Of a stretch of 64,000 nt of DNA, positions 51,601 through 58,863 are shown one piece after another (the stretch's first letter is position 1; every line of letters begins with the position of its first letter). The position numbers were made by a program, and so were the translations under genes. The DNA lies in contig NC_080689.1 of assembly GCF_030445035.2 (NCBI RefSeq), positions 25,821,278 through 25,885,277 of the forward strand, given 5' to 3'. The notes beneath the pieces are model-generated. The model was not told where the DNA came from. It made no database searches and was given only the letters and a program-made list of their open reading frames with translations. The stretch comes from Dasypus novemcinctus (lineage: Eukaryota > Chordata > Mammalia > Cingulata > Dasypodidae).

Positions 51601-53624
51601 TGAATGAAAATTAATAAAGATATCATTTCAAAGTTAGAAGCCATTAACTCTGCAACCTTAAGCAATCGTAATCTTTCAGTGGCTTCAATCTCTCTCCCAG
51701 GAGAGGGGAAATTCTATTAATTCAGAGACGGCAAATGGATGACATGTGTGGGATGCTACTCTCCCCTGAACAGAGACTACTAAAATATCAGAAATGGAAT
51801 CAGAAATAGCACCTGAGGTGAAACATATCTGTCCTTCCTAGACAAGTGATCTAAATTTCCTTCCCCTTCTAAAATCCTACTGATCAGTGACCTACTTGTA
51901 ACCAAATGCATTTGCCATGAACAGCTCAAAGATAGATAAAATATAAACAAACTAACTTAAGGAGTTAGAGAACTTCAACATCTTTTAACGTGCAGACTTT
52001 TTTTAAAGAATCTGCCACTATTTTATACATTTCTCTACTTTGGTTGTAAAACTCTGGTAAATAATTACATCTAAACTGAAAAACTTTAAAACACTTATGT
52101 AAAAAACTGTTCGTTAATATGAACTACATTCTTGATACTCAGGCATACCTGAGCATGAAAAATTTACCAAAAAGTTTTCCAGAAAGCCAAATGAGAATGT
52201 TTACCAAATTCATTATCACAACGCAGATGCATCCCCAATTCCAGACTTAAACAGAACTTATAAAAGTAAGCACCCTGACAAGTGTTTAGACAATTACACA
52301 ATTCTGTCAAAGTGCTATTTCCAGTGTCATGTGGCTTCTGAATGTCAAAAGTCCCCTCTAAACCCTGCCCCCACTACACCCCAGTAAGCACTCCACTTCG
52401 GAATTTCCAATTCCTTCCCTCAGCCCAACATTCAACTGTTAGGAAAACATTCTGATGCAAGTGAAAAAAATGCTTTGCTTTTTGTCAGGGAAGAATGCCA
52501 GCAAGGAATAGGGGGAAATGACAATTAATTGGTACCATCAAAAAGTAAAAATATGCCAAGGAATGGAGATTCATCAGTCAAAATAGACAATAAGGGTCTA
52601 GTAAAATCCAATTGTGCTGGGTGCTGAAGAGATAGCAAGTAAGGTAAGACCCAGTCTTAACAGAGCTTAAACCAGCCAGGAAGATTAGCAACTAGAGTAA
52701 CATCAATAAAACACAGTACTTGTATCCTGAGATTTGGTTAGAAGACCTAACATAGTTTTACAAGGCAGGGAAAGTGTCCATTGAAAAGACTGGCCAAGGG
52801 TACAGCAAGGCCTGCTTTGTGGAAAGCAGGAAACACTCAGGAAACTGAAAAAATTACAGTACACCTGAAATACAAAGACAAGAGATAGGATCAGAGATCA
52901 TAAAAGCCACTTTAAAGAACGGGACTCTACCTCAGGGAGTAAGAGTAAACCACTGAGGTAACTTAATGGAGTAACGTGTGTTTTTACAAGGTCTCCACCA
53001 GCCTACTTTAAAATGTTTAAAGATGATCAAGAAGGGGACGGTGTGAAGAAATCACAAAAAGGGGGAGAAAATGAACAGTACTTCAGAGAACTTTCAGTGT
53101 ATACTCAATATGCTTTGGACTTGAGCTACAATGCCTAGAATAGAGATGCTCAATCATATGCATCAATACATATTACATGCATAAAGGAATTATGGAGATG
53201 AAGAATCAAGAGGCACAACAAATTTAAATTTGCTTTAAATGAAAAGCTTTAGAAACAATTGTATTTCTGTAAAATTAAAGTACATACTGGTCTTTTGGAC
53301 AGTTTTTTTTTTTTTAACCAGGATTGTTTGGTAGTTTTTTGTTCCTAATTGGGTTCAATTTATAAAAGACACTATTCACCTTGTTATACATATATCTAAG
53401 CATGAAGTCCAGGAGAAATGATTTCCCTTTACGAAAAGCTCCTGCCACGGATACCACTACTATGTTAAGATCCCGAATGTGCTCCTGTAGCAATATCTGC
53501 TCCAAAGCTTCTTCATCAAGCTCAAAGTTATGGTCATCTTCATGAGCAAGAACAATCTGCACTGGACATGGTTTCTTCATAACCTCATCAGAGTTAACTA
53601 GCTCATCATCTTCATAATTCTCAC
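18571..53624 (-). CDS. ATL2: atlastin-2 (ATL2), 5'-partial, exons 2-13
   Basis: ATL2 is a dynamin-like GTPase anchored in the ER membrane. It tethers and fuses ER tubules by GTP-driven dimerisation. Joined exons on the minus strand: 53380-53624, 31343-31477, 30998-31102, 27954-28004, 27603-27659, 26147-26239, 24401-24539, 23510-23637, 22923-22979, 21875-21946, 20778-21209, 18571-18690. These total 1634 nt, in frame throughout with no stop until TGA at 18571-18573. Visible domains are the GTPase (P-loop GAFRKGKS in exon 2, DTQG in exon 4, RD in exon 7), the three-helix middle domain (exons 8-12), a double transmembrane hairpin (exon 12) and an amphipathic C-terminal tail (exon 13). Exon 1, with the start codon and promoter, is outside the window. 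Paralogues ATL1 and ATL3 are excluded by the ATL2-type sequence of exon 2 and by the tail ending RLKTD. The gene looks intact. Confidence 0.97.
19071..19178 (-). CDS. ATL2: ATL2 alternative C-terminal exon (KKXX-type tail)
   Basis: A second 3' coding exon between exons 12 and 13. Acceptor CATGTTTTAG/GTG at 19178; 35 codons ([20 protein letters not shown], then a Gln/Ser/Asn-rich stretch) and TAG at 19071-19073. It is phase 0 after exon 12 or after the 15-nt microexon. The protein ends NNNKKKN, giving lysines at -3 and -4, a dilysine ER-retrieval pattern; the ATL1 C-terminus is similarly Lys-rich. I recall a human ATL2 isoform with this kind of tail. Whether the exon ends in its own poly(A) site or splices on is not clear; a weak donor sits at 19066-19067. 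Confidence 0.88.
   Translation of the reverse strand: MFSKLFEVTRRRMVHRALSSAQQQRLSSNNNKKKN
19274..19288 (-). CDS. ATL2: ATL2 15-nt microexon (predicted)
   Basis: A 15-nt segment reading RSPRK lies between a strong pyrimidine-rich acceptor (TTTCTTTTGCTTCAG before 19288) and a good donor (AAG/GTGAGA after 19274). It is phase 0 and would insert five basic residues between LWEQ of exon 12 and VFSK of the alternative terminal exon, 95 bp downstream. Neighbouring short intron, exact phase and both strong splice sites support it. It is far too short for ORF detection. Confidence 0.75.
20778..21209 (-). CDS. ATL2: ATL2 exon 12 (middle domain end and membrane hairpin)
   Basis: The largest coding exon: 432 nt, 144 codons, phase 0 (about residues 401-544). 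Acceptor CTGTACAG/GTA; donor CAG/GTTGGT. It begins [20 protein letters not shown], carries the last helices of the middle domain, then two hydrophobic segments (roughly exon residues 76-96 and 100-120) separated by a short loop. In atlastins these form the intramembrane hairpin that holds the protein in the ER with both ends in the cytosol. It ends LWEQ, where the choice of C-terminal exon is made. Confidence 0.98.
21210..21874 (-). other. ATL2: ATL2 intron 11
   Basis: A 665-bp intron between well-defined splice sites. I see no repeat, RNA gene or extra exon in it. Confidence 0.9.
21875..21946 (-). CDS. ATL2: ATL2 exon 11
   Basis: The exon is 72 nt, 24 codons, phase 0 (about residues 377-400). 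It reads [20 protein letters not shown] followed by SMEQ, a middle-domain helix. The acceptor AAG/GCA follows an uninterrupted T-rich run. The donor CAG/GTTTGT has an unusual T at intron position 3. Confidence 0.96.
21947..22922 (-). other. ATL2: ATL2 intron 10 with microsatellite
   Basis: A 976-bp intron. Its first 50 bases (plus 22874-22920) are a compound CA/TC microsatellite that touches the exon 10 donor. The rest is AT-rich with an A/T homopolymer at the exon 11 acceptor. Confidence 0.9.
22874..22920. repeat. compound (CA)n / (TC)n microsatellite
   Basis: A CA-rich run followed by five TC dinucleotides, ending directly next to the exon 10 donor GT (plus AC at 22921-22922). Confidence 0.95.
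22923..22979 (-). CDS. ATL2: ATL2 exon 10
   Basis: The exon is 57 nt, 19 codons, phase 0 (about residues 358-376): [19 protein letters not shown]. Acceptor TTTTTAG/GCT. The donor CAG/GTAGAG is weak at intron positions 4 and 5, because a (GA)n/(TG)n microsatellite begins at the third intron base. A consensus-like GTGAGT lies 18 nt further into the intron. Confidence 0.96.
22980..23509 (-). other. ATL2: ATL2 intron 9
   Basis: A 530-bp AT-rich intron; no repeat or additional exon recognised. Confidence 0.9.
23510..23637 (-). CDS. ATL2: ATL2 exon 9
   Basis: The exon is 128 nt: two bases finish the split Asp codon, then 42 codons follow (about residues 316-357). Acceptor TCCACCAG/AT; donor AAG/GTAAGC, strong. 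It reads [20 protein letters not shown] and continues to DLVEYFK. This is the linker and start of the helical middle domain that swings on GTP hydrolysis. Confidence 0.97.
23638..24400 (-). other. ATL2: ATL2 intron 8
   Basis: A 763-bp AT-rich intron; nothing further recognised. Confidence 0.9.
24401..24539 (-). CDS. ATL2: ATL2 exon 8
   Basis: The exon is 139 nt: 46 codons plus the first base of an aspartate codon shared with exon 9 (about residues 269-315). Acceptor GCCCTCAG/GTA; donor AAAG/GTGGGA. It runs from [20 protein letters not shown] through the guanine-binding loop region [14 protein letters not shown] to DGRLK. The reading frame continues open past the donor into the intron for a few codons; that extension is not coding. 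Confidence 0.97.
24540..26146 (-). other. ATL2: ATL2 intron 7
   Basis: A 1.6-kb intron. A degraded MIR-like segment (about 25575-25740, plus orientation, with the typical loss-of-weight CAAGTCACTT core) is the only repeat I can support. Confidence 0.8.
26147..26239 (-). CDS. ATL2: ATL2 exon 7 (G4 motif)
   Basis: The exon is 93 nt, 31 codons, phase 0 (about residues 238-268). Acceptor GTATATAG/ACA; donor CAG/GTAAGC, strong. It reads [20 protein letters not shown] and continues to KRLQ. The RD pair at 26216-26221 is the atlastin/GBP-type G4 motif that recognises guanine. Confidence 0.97.
26240..27602 (-). other. ATL2: ATL2 intron 6
   Basis: A 1.36-kb intron containing a short hAT-type element at 26650-26868 (listed separately). 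Remainder unremarkable. Confidence 0.9.
26650..26868. mobile_element. short hAT-type non-autonomous DNA transposon
   Basis: About 219 bp with degenerate terminal inverted repeats (left CAGGTTTCTCAACC, right GAGAAGCACTG) and an internal sequence of the abundant mammalian MER5/MER58-like class. The flanking 8-bp duplications have decayed. Family assignment is by eye. Confidence 0.65.
27603..27659 (-). CDS. ATL2: ATL2 exon 6
   Basis: The exon is 57 nt, 19 codons, phase 0 (about residues 219-237). Acceptor TTTAACAG/TTA; donor CAG/GTAAAT. It reads [19 protein letters not shown], an amphipathic helix of the G domain. Only about 294 bp separate it from exon 5. Confidence 0.96.
27954..28004 (-). CDS. 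ATL2: ATL2 exon 5
   Basis: The exon is only 51 nt, 17 codons, phase 0 (about residues 202-218). Acceptor TTAATAG/GTA; donor CAA/GTATGT. It reads [17 protein letters not shown], part of the G domain. It is too short to be found by ORF length, but frame and splice sites agree with both neighbours. Confidence 0.96.
28005..30997 (-). other. ATL2: ATL2 intron 4
   Basis: A 3-kb intron. It holds an L2/MIR-type 3' tail at about 29150-29240 (ending ATAAATATTGTTGAGAGAAT) and a MIR at about 29300-29600 interrupted by a short L1 tail. The rest is AT-rich single-copy sequence. Confidence 0.8.
29456..29566 (+). mobile_element. severely 5'-truncated L1 3' end inside a MIR
   Basis: 111 bp of L1 3' UTR ending in AATAAAAAATTTCTTTAAAA, flanked by the 11-bp duplication AAAGTGGCTGA at 29445-29455 and 29567-29577. 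The surrounding sequence is a MIR whose two halves rejoin across the insertion. Confidence 0.75.
30998..31102 (-). CDS. ATL2: ATL2 exon 4 (G3 motif)
   Basis: The exon is 105 nt, 35 codons, phase 0 (about residues 167-201). Acceptor TTCCTAG/GTG; donor CAG/GTGAGA, close to consensus. It encodes [20 protein letters not shown] and continues to TSSVQ. The DTQG codons at 31073-31084 are the G3 (DxxG) motif that contacts the GTP gamma-phosphate and magnesium. Confidence 0.97.
31343..31477 (-). CDS. ATL2: ATL2 exon 3 (switch I region)
   Basis: The exon is 135 nt, 45 codons, phase 0 at both ends (about residues 122-166). Acceptor TTAACAG/GAT; donor AAA/GTAAAA. It runs from [15 protein letters not shown] to RPNGTK and includes the CERETTG segment that supplies the switch I threonine in atlastins. 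It is separated from exon 4 by only about 240 bp and from exon 2 by nearly 22 kb of repeat-rich intron. Confidence 0.97.
32160..32335 (+). repeat. ancient dispersed repeat tail
   Basis: An A-terminated segment whose middle (GGGATATGCTTTAAAATATC) resembles other tails at about 7085-7260 and about 62400-62640 in this window. I recognise it as one repeat family but cannot name it safely. Confidence 0.45.
32350..32452 (-). mobile_element. short tRNA-type DAS SINE with (TTTTG)n tail
   Basis: Read on the minus strand it gives GGAGAGCAGATATAGTTCAG, a B-box-like stretch, then an ACCTCTTAAAA end followed by a (CAAAA)n tail (TTTTG on plus, 32350-32372). It matches the short copies near 12.5 and 63.4 kb. 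Confidence 0.75.
35613..36032 (+). pseudogene. degraded L1 ORF1 fragment (older L1)
   Basis: A 139-codon open segment, charged and helical, resembling the L1 ORF1 RNA-binding protein around its coiled-coil and RRM boundary. It is a relic of the older L1; flanking parts of ORF1 are frameshifted. It is not a host gene. Confidence 0.7.
36290..36693 (+). mobile_element. diverged older DAS-type SINE
   Basis: About 404 bp with tRNA-like head (box B GGGTTCGATCC), a body that differs considerably from the other DAS copies here, and a poly(A) tail. It is flanked by a perfect 13-bp duplication AAAAGGAAAATAA at 36277-36289 and 36694-36706. It sits between ORF1 and ORF2 of the older L1. Confidence 0.85.
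39789..40157 (+). mobile_element. DAS-type SINE
   Basis: Full-length tRNA-derived SINE: head GGCCCAGTGGTTAGGGCATC, box B GGTTCAAGCCC, GC-rich body, (AAAT)n/poly(A) tail. An 8-bp duplication AAAAGACA is at 39781-39788 and 40158-40165. Inserted in ORF2 of the older L1. Confidence 0.9.
40330..40770 (+). mobile_element. LTR-like insertion, MaLR/MLT1-style (tentative)
   Basis: About 440 bp that interrupts the L1 sequence. It contains AATAAATTCTCACTGGTTAA and ends GGTATTTATTTTAGCAGGCA followed by AGAAACTAA, a terminus typical of mammalian MaLR-type solo LTRs. The family is tentative. Confidence 0.5.
40985..41010. repeat. (CA)n microsatellite
   Basis: About 12 CA units within the 3' part of the older L1, at a position where L1 3' regions often contain (CA)n. 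Confidence 0.9.
41781..42660 (+). repeat. tandem ~110-bp units in L1 5' UTR
   Basis: A recurring anchor (TCCAGGTAACTGCAGG and variants) appears at 41781, 41891, 42007, 42095, 42220, 42336, 42448 and 42558. Spacings are 88-125 bp, mostly 110-116. Between anchors, phrases such as ACTGTTGGGCAC and CATCCCYGCCCCTGGCAG also recur. The units are strongly diverged. Confidence 0.75.
42958..43377 (+). mobile_element. DAS-type SINE in L1 ORF1
   Basis: Full-length copy beginning GGAAGCAGATTTGGCTCAAT, with a G-tract and an A-rich tail. It is flanked by a perfect 11-bp duplication GAAAGGTGCAA at 42947-42957 and 43378-43388. The open frames inside it are SINE readthrough, not genes. Confidence 0.92.
43417..43729 (+). 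mobile_element. retroposed transcript, LTR-like 3' end
   Basis: 313 bp inserted in the ORF1 remnant, flanked by a perfect 10-bp duplication CACTGGAGGC (43407-43416 and 43730-43739). It ends CCAATAAATTCTTTTTACTGG, then poly(A). Duplications plus a tail show L1-mediated retroposition. The body has no tRNA or 7SL head. Its AATAAA context resembles a class-I retroviral LTR R region. The source is not identified. Confidence 0.7.
44484..47530 (+). pseudogene. L1 ORF2 remnant (endonuclease, RT), internally deleted
   Basis: Starts [20 protein letters not shown], the apurinic-endonuclease N-terminus, with later endonuclease motifs frameshifted. At about 45575 sequence jumps from the thumb-like linker ([12 protein letters not shown]) to [20 protein letters not shown], losing several hundred base pairs of the reverse transcriptase. 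The [16 protein letters not shown] motif is kept, but the catalytic FADD site reads FPD after a stop near 45792. The C-terminal part runs to about 47530 with further frameshifts. Confidence 0.88.
47868..48370 (+). repeat. tandem 3' UTR modules of the younger L1
   Basis: Two related modules: GGGAAAAAATACATTTGGTG ... at 47868 to about 48130, and GGGGGAAAAATACACCAAAT ... at about 48158-48370. Each contains the GGACTRTRGTTARYAG phrase and ends in an AT-rich region. Confidence 0.6.
48376..48455 (+). mobile_element. older L1, 3' end (second part)
   Basis: Rejoins the element broken at 41301: a typical L1 3' terminus (TGAATCATACAGTTTAAATG ... AAAACTGTTAAAGG). The 15-bp duplication at its start pairs with 41287-41301. 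Confidence 0.8.
49660..50400 (+). mobile_element. 5'-truncated L1 3' end
   Basis: Recognisable C-terminal ORF2 and 3' UTR phrases of mammalian L1: AAAATGGTTAAAATTGAAAA, AAGTGAAAGAAGCCAGACAC, and a terminal GATGATAAAAAATAAATAA. Degraded, plus orientation. It ends before a non-repeat region; 50.4-53.3 kb holds only small relics (see intron 2). Confidence 0.75.
53380..53624 (-). CDS. ATL2: ATL2 exon 2 (G-domain start, P-loop)
   Basis: The acceptor is TTTTAG before 53624 and the donor is AAG/GTGAAT after 53380. The exon is 245 nt: two bases complete a split glycine codon (about residue 40), then 81 full codons follow (about residues 41-121). It reads from an acidic [15 protein letters not shown] segment through the first strand of the GTPase domain to FMLRYMYNK. 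The P-loop GAFRKGKS, which binds the GTP phosphates, is at 53419-53442. The codon immediately upstream is missing, so a methionine inside this exon is not the true start. Confidence 0.97.
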
Positions 53625-55144
53625 CTAAAATTTAAAAAAAGAGAAAAAGGTTACTTTAATTCCTGCACTACAAACTTGCCCTGAAGGACCACAACTAAAG
53701 CAAAATCTCAAAGAATAAATTCATTTGAGAATAGTTAACAAAAAGTGATATTTAAGTACATATTGGATTTCTCACTCCTTGGTAAAAGGGTCAAGAATTC
53801 CATTAAGATTTCCTACCATGTATACAGATAAGGAATAATACTAATTTTGCCTTGATCGCAATTAAGTCTTAAAAGCTAAATGTGAACAGTAGCTGTTTTG
53901 GGGCGCTGCCTTATTCTGTAAACTACTTTTACTGCTGTATACACACATAAACTAGATTCGGAGGTGAAAAATAAACTTCAGATACCTACTTTCCCTGTAG
54001 ACATCACCTAGAAAATAACTCAAAAGTTGCAAAAATTAAAATATTTATGAATATATATATTAATTAATCTCCCGTTCTGGAACTTAAATGACAAAGTTAG
54101 GGAACAAAGATGCTTCCAAAAGGCATTTATGATAAAGCTAATGAGTCCCCAGTATAGTAAGAGTAACATAGTAAAATAGCCTCCCCTATTAAAAGGAAAG
54201 CACAGAATTAATGTTTTAGTGAAAAACACTAGAAGAATGGTCAGTAAGGTATAGAGTTACATCCTCTAGTTTCATCTTCTTCTGGGGCTCTTCCTTACCC
54301 AACACCACAACCACTATCTCAAGATTAAACACCAAACCCTTCCTTTGTTCACCACAGCACACCAAAATAAGATAAAACTTTACTTAACAGTGATGAAGAA
54401 ATAACCACAGAAAATGTAAACACCAGATGCAAATTTCTGAAGCACCTTGTTTGGCTTCCTTCTCTGCCAATTGCCTGAACTCACACAACAGCAAGTTACT
54501 CCTGGGACCTTACCCTCTCCCACATCAAAATCTGTAGGAGACCATCATTGAGCCTGTCTACTCAGTTCCAGCTTTCAATATAATAAGACATTTAATATCT
54601 ACTGTGTTTAATGAAATGACTGCCTCAACTCTCCCAGCTGAGAGTCAATCCACTGAGGATTGATACTATGTTACATTACTCAACAGCCCAACGATACTTT
54701 ACCCACATAACCACTACCCAAAGATTCCATACCTATACTAACACATTTTTTATCTTTTTTTACAGAGAACACCACCTAGGTCATCTGATTTGCAAAGACT
54801 ACTACAGCCCTTACCTCTACATCACAAGGTATCTTTATCTGTAGATAAAGATAACAAAATCAACAACACTATTTTAAAACATGCTGCAAAAAGTAACAAC
54901 GCGATATAAAGAGCAAGCAACTTCAAAAAAGAATCCTTGGGCATAAAAGCAATCAATATTTAATTAAAGGATATTATCATTGTTTCAATGGTAAACAGAT
55001 ATGGCTGGGAATGCTATTTGTATACACAAAAAAGTAAATTTTCCAGGAAAGGTACATCATAGTAAATTCCAAATTCTTATATCAATAAGTCCAGATAAAT
55101 GTTAAAAAAGAATTACGTAATAGTGTAATTACAAGCACCCAACA

Positions 55145-55350
55145 TCAATTAGTGGTTAAAATCATGAACTCTGGAGCAAAACTGCCTGGGTGGCTTTAAG
55201 CTTGTTAAGAGAAGTTAAGCTCCTCTCATGCCTCAGTTTTCTCATCTATAAAATGAGGACAGTTAACAGTATCTGCCTCATAGGAGACAAGGATTAAATG
55301 CTTGGCACATAATGAACAGTACAGGTTATTGCTATTATGATTACAGTAAT
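55145..55350 (+). repeat. MIR
   Basis: Classic MIR order: GAACTCTGGAGCAAAACTGC near the 5' end, then CTCAGTTTTCTCATCTATAA, AAATGAGGACAGTTAACAGT and TCATAGGAGACAAGGATTAA. Confidence 0.85.
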
Positions 55351-55429
55351 TTAAAAATATTCAATCCCACAGGCAAAGCATTTATTTATATTCTGAAATG
55401 CCAAAACTCTATAATACAGTACATTTCAA

Positions 55430-56700
55430 TTGACTAGTGTAACTATGCACTGACATCACCTCCACCCATTTGCTCAGGCAGAAACTGGAGGCTATCCTTG
55501 ACCCATCTCTCTTTTTCCTTATTAAATTTAATCAATAACCAAGTTCTTGAATTTGTCCTCATTTCAGAGTCTCCACTAATACCATCCCTGTTCCCATCAC
55601 CAACCATTCTCTCTCACCTACATGTGGTACCAGTTTCCTAACTGATGGTCTCCCTTCTTTAGAATTCTTGACCCCTCCCTTAAATTCAATCTCCACAGAA
55701 TAGCCACTAAATAATACACCATTATATGCAAATTTGATCAAGTGGGATTTAATCATCAATCCTGTCCCAGAGGTTAATGATTAAAAACCCTACACAACTT
55801 ATAAGATCCCTGCACACAATGCCAACCTCTCCTGCTTCATTTGATGCTACTCCCTTTTCCTTCAACTAAAGATACCAAGCCTTCTTTCAGATGCTTATAT
55901 ACTATTAACCTCTTTCTAAAAGACTCAGACTTCATTCATGCTAATGTTCTGCCTGGAATACACTTTCCTATGTTGTTGTTCCAATAAATTCAAACTCATT
56001 CCTCAAATCTCAGCTTAACTGTCACTTCTTCAGGAGGCTTTCCTGAGGTTCCTGACCAGATTTACTTTCTCCTACACTCCTCCATTTTAGCTCATCCATC
56101 ATTTATATACTTATGCAATTAGTTATTATCAACCCTCCTAGCTTGCCATTCTTCTAGTTAAAACCCTCAATTAGTTTCCCACTCCAACCAGAAAAACAAA
56201 CAATAAGAACAACTACAAAACCCAAGTTCCTCATCATGATCTCCATGATATCCTCATCATGGTCCTACATGATCTGGCCTCTGCCTCCCCTCTGATCTCA
56301 CTCAACTGAAACACTCTCCTGTTCATTCCCAAAGATCCAGGCATTCTGGCCTTCTTGCTGTTCCTTGAGTAGGCCAAACCTGTTTTCTACCTTAGAATAT
56401 CTATCCAGAATGCTCTGACCCAAGTCAGTACATGGCTTACTTCTCCATCATTGAAGACTCAGCTCAAATGTTATCTTCCCCAACCAAATCCTTCTGAATT
56501 ACAGATTCCTTCGCCACCACTCTACCCAAACAGGTTTCTCTCTCTCTTATCAATATCTGACATAACCTTTTTTCATTTATTTATATGTGTACCTTCTATC
56601 TCTCTCTCCATAGAACGTGTGCTCCACAAGAATAAGGATCCCAATCATCCTGTTGCTTACAAAGATGTTTAATAAAATGTTGCTGAATGAATGAAATTTA
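55430..56700 (+). repeat. L2 LINE 3' region, two segments
   Basis: Contains the well-known L2 phrases CATGATCTGGCCTCTGCCTC, ACTCAGCTCAAATGTTATCT and a terminal TTGCTGAATGAATGAA. Similar stretches occur twice (about 55430-56150 and about 56150-56700), suggesting two overlapping L2 copies. Confidence 0.75.
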
Positions 56701-58863
56701 AACTCAAAAGCCCTGTACCTGCCCTTACCTACTGTACAAGAAAATTTGATAATGGCATAGTTAGAAGAGAAAGAAACAATTTGAGAAAATACTAGCAACT
56801 CAAGAATACTTATCACAACATTACAATAAAAATCTTGAAGTTCTACCAAGTAATAAAGCATTAATAGACGCCAGAATATCAAAATGCCTGAATTTGGAGA
56901 TTGGCACTTCTGTAAAAACCAACAAATAATCTTGTCCTTTTTGTAAAGGAACTGTGGAAAGCATTAGCTGGTCTTTTGAAGAAGGAAAAAAAAAAAACCC
57001 CACTGAGCAGGAAACTATTGTTAATTTGAAATTTCACCTAGATTAGTTGGCTATGGCTATCATCTGGCCAGGCTTTGTTCCTTAGCATGGATAAAGGTAG
57101 TCACCTCAGGTAAACTGGCAGCACGTGCCCACACACTTGTCACCATCACCTACAGATTTTTAAAGCAAAGAGTGGCAAATGTATTTCAAAGGTACACTAG
57201 AGAATAATAATGACAGAATTCATTTATTCCCCACGGTGATTTCTCAATCAAATTTGAACTAGATATAGAAAAGGTACTTTATTCACTGAAAAATGCTACA
57301 GGCACTAGAATAAAAGAGAATTACATGGAAATTTCATTAGAACACTTATAAATATTAAGATTTGGTGATTAACTCTCTAAAACTAAGTCTTTAAATTTAA
57401 GCATTTACATCCTAAGATTTTAAACAAATTATATCCCGTGTATGAAAAACAAGAGAATTAGGGATCTTATTTCCATTCTTCAGTCTCCCCTACCCCTTCA
57501 TGCCCCGCAAAAAAGAGCAGAGGGATAAGCAGATTACAGCCCTTCAGCAGATTTTCCTGATTCACTGTTTCAAGTCAGCTCTTCCTACTACAGCCCCAAA
57601 ATGGGCATTTCAAGGTCAAAGCTGAAAGATACCTAAAGATGACCTCTCTTCCTTTGGGGAAAAGATGATGATACATTGGTAGCCCAAGAGAACAAGCTGA
57701 CAACAGAAGCCATCCAATACACTGTAGAGATGGCAATATTCAATAGTTTTCAACAAAACTTTAACCAAGAGCAAGAAAATTAAGCAATGTTTACAGTAGA
57801 CATAAATCTTATACAATTTAAAAAGCTTTTTTTCAGACCATAGAGCACAAAATGGAAAAAATGTATATGCAGGTGAAATCTAGCTACTGTACATTTATCA
57901 CAATAAAGCAGTTTATATGTACCAAAAAAAAAAAAACTAGATAAAAACCTTAAAAATTGCCTGATGAAAAATAAAATAACCATGGGTTTTAATAGCTTCT
58001 CCTGGTTATTAATGCTATAAAACACAAAAATCCTCTCATCTGAACAGGCAATGAACCAGGCACAATCAAGCTGTTACCAAATTAGACTCAGCCCATAAAA
58101 ATATACTATTCACCCACTTATTTTCCACTGAAAACTTTTTTGTTTTAATCTCTGAATTTTTGAGGCCCATCTGGTCACAATATGTTACAAATATTTTTTT
58201 GTGTGATATATGTATTTTTTAACACCGTATCATATGTTTGTCTGGCACTGTCCTAAAGCTACGTTTATAGATGATAATGAAATATAAACAACCCAGAGAC
58301 CATACGATAAAATGAACTCGCTAGGTAGAAATGAGAAAGGGGAAGAAAGAATTCAGTTCTACCAACAAAAAAAGTCCATATCACTCACTCAACACCAGTC
58401 CCACTTGCTTCTGAATTCAGAGTTATGTGCTGGCTGCATATTTCACAGTATACTAGGGTCCCATGCACACAGTACATAATTCTGAAAACTAATCAAAAAA
58501 GGTTTATAAGTTGCTGCATAATTGCTTTATAATGTATCTATGATTTACTTCCTAAAGAACCCACAGTCAAAAATATAGCTTTCAATTTTAACAGTATAAA
58601 GCAAATTGTGTTTTTCCCATAGGAACAATGTGGTTCTCAACTGAATGGTGATGAAAAATTGGATCTAGCTGTAAACAAACTACAGAGAACAAATGTGGTT
58701 AGCCCCCATCACTACCTGTAAGTACAAATAGGCAAAGCCTCAAATTGAAATTGCTATACTTTCAACAGCCCCCACCTCTGACTTTATGATTTTAATCATA
58801 ATTAAGACTCCAACAATAATGACGAAAATTCAAATTTGACACTGTAAAAACTGACCAACTTTT

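Larger units (their letters stand above)
31478..53379 (-). other. ATL2: ATL2 intron 2 (repeat-rich, 21.9 kb)
   Basis: Besides the L1 nest at about 34.56-48.45 kb and the L1 3' fragment at about 49.66-50.4 kb, it holds a MIR at about 31545-31620, an L2 3' end at about 33440-33600, an ancient dispersed repeat at about 34015-34150, a MIR at about 51015-51160 and another degraded repeat at about 52590-52990. The large L1 bodies are in plus orientation, antisense to ATL2. No second gene was recognised. Confidence 0.85.

Noticed and set aside
53314..53580. Methionine within exon 2 as an ATL2 start, with frame extending past the donor
   Set aside because: A good acceptor and 15 conserved upstream codons precede this methionine, and the downstream extension is intron after GTGAAT.
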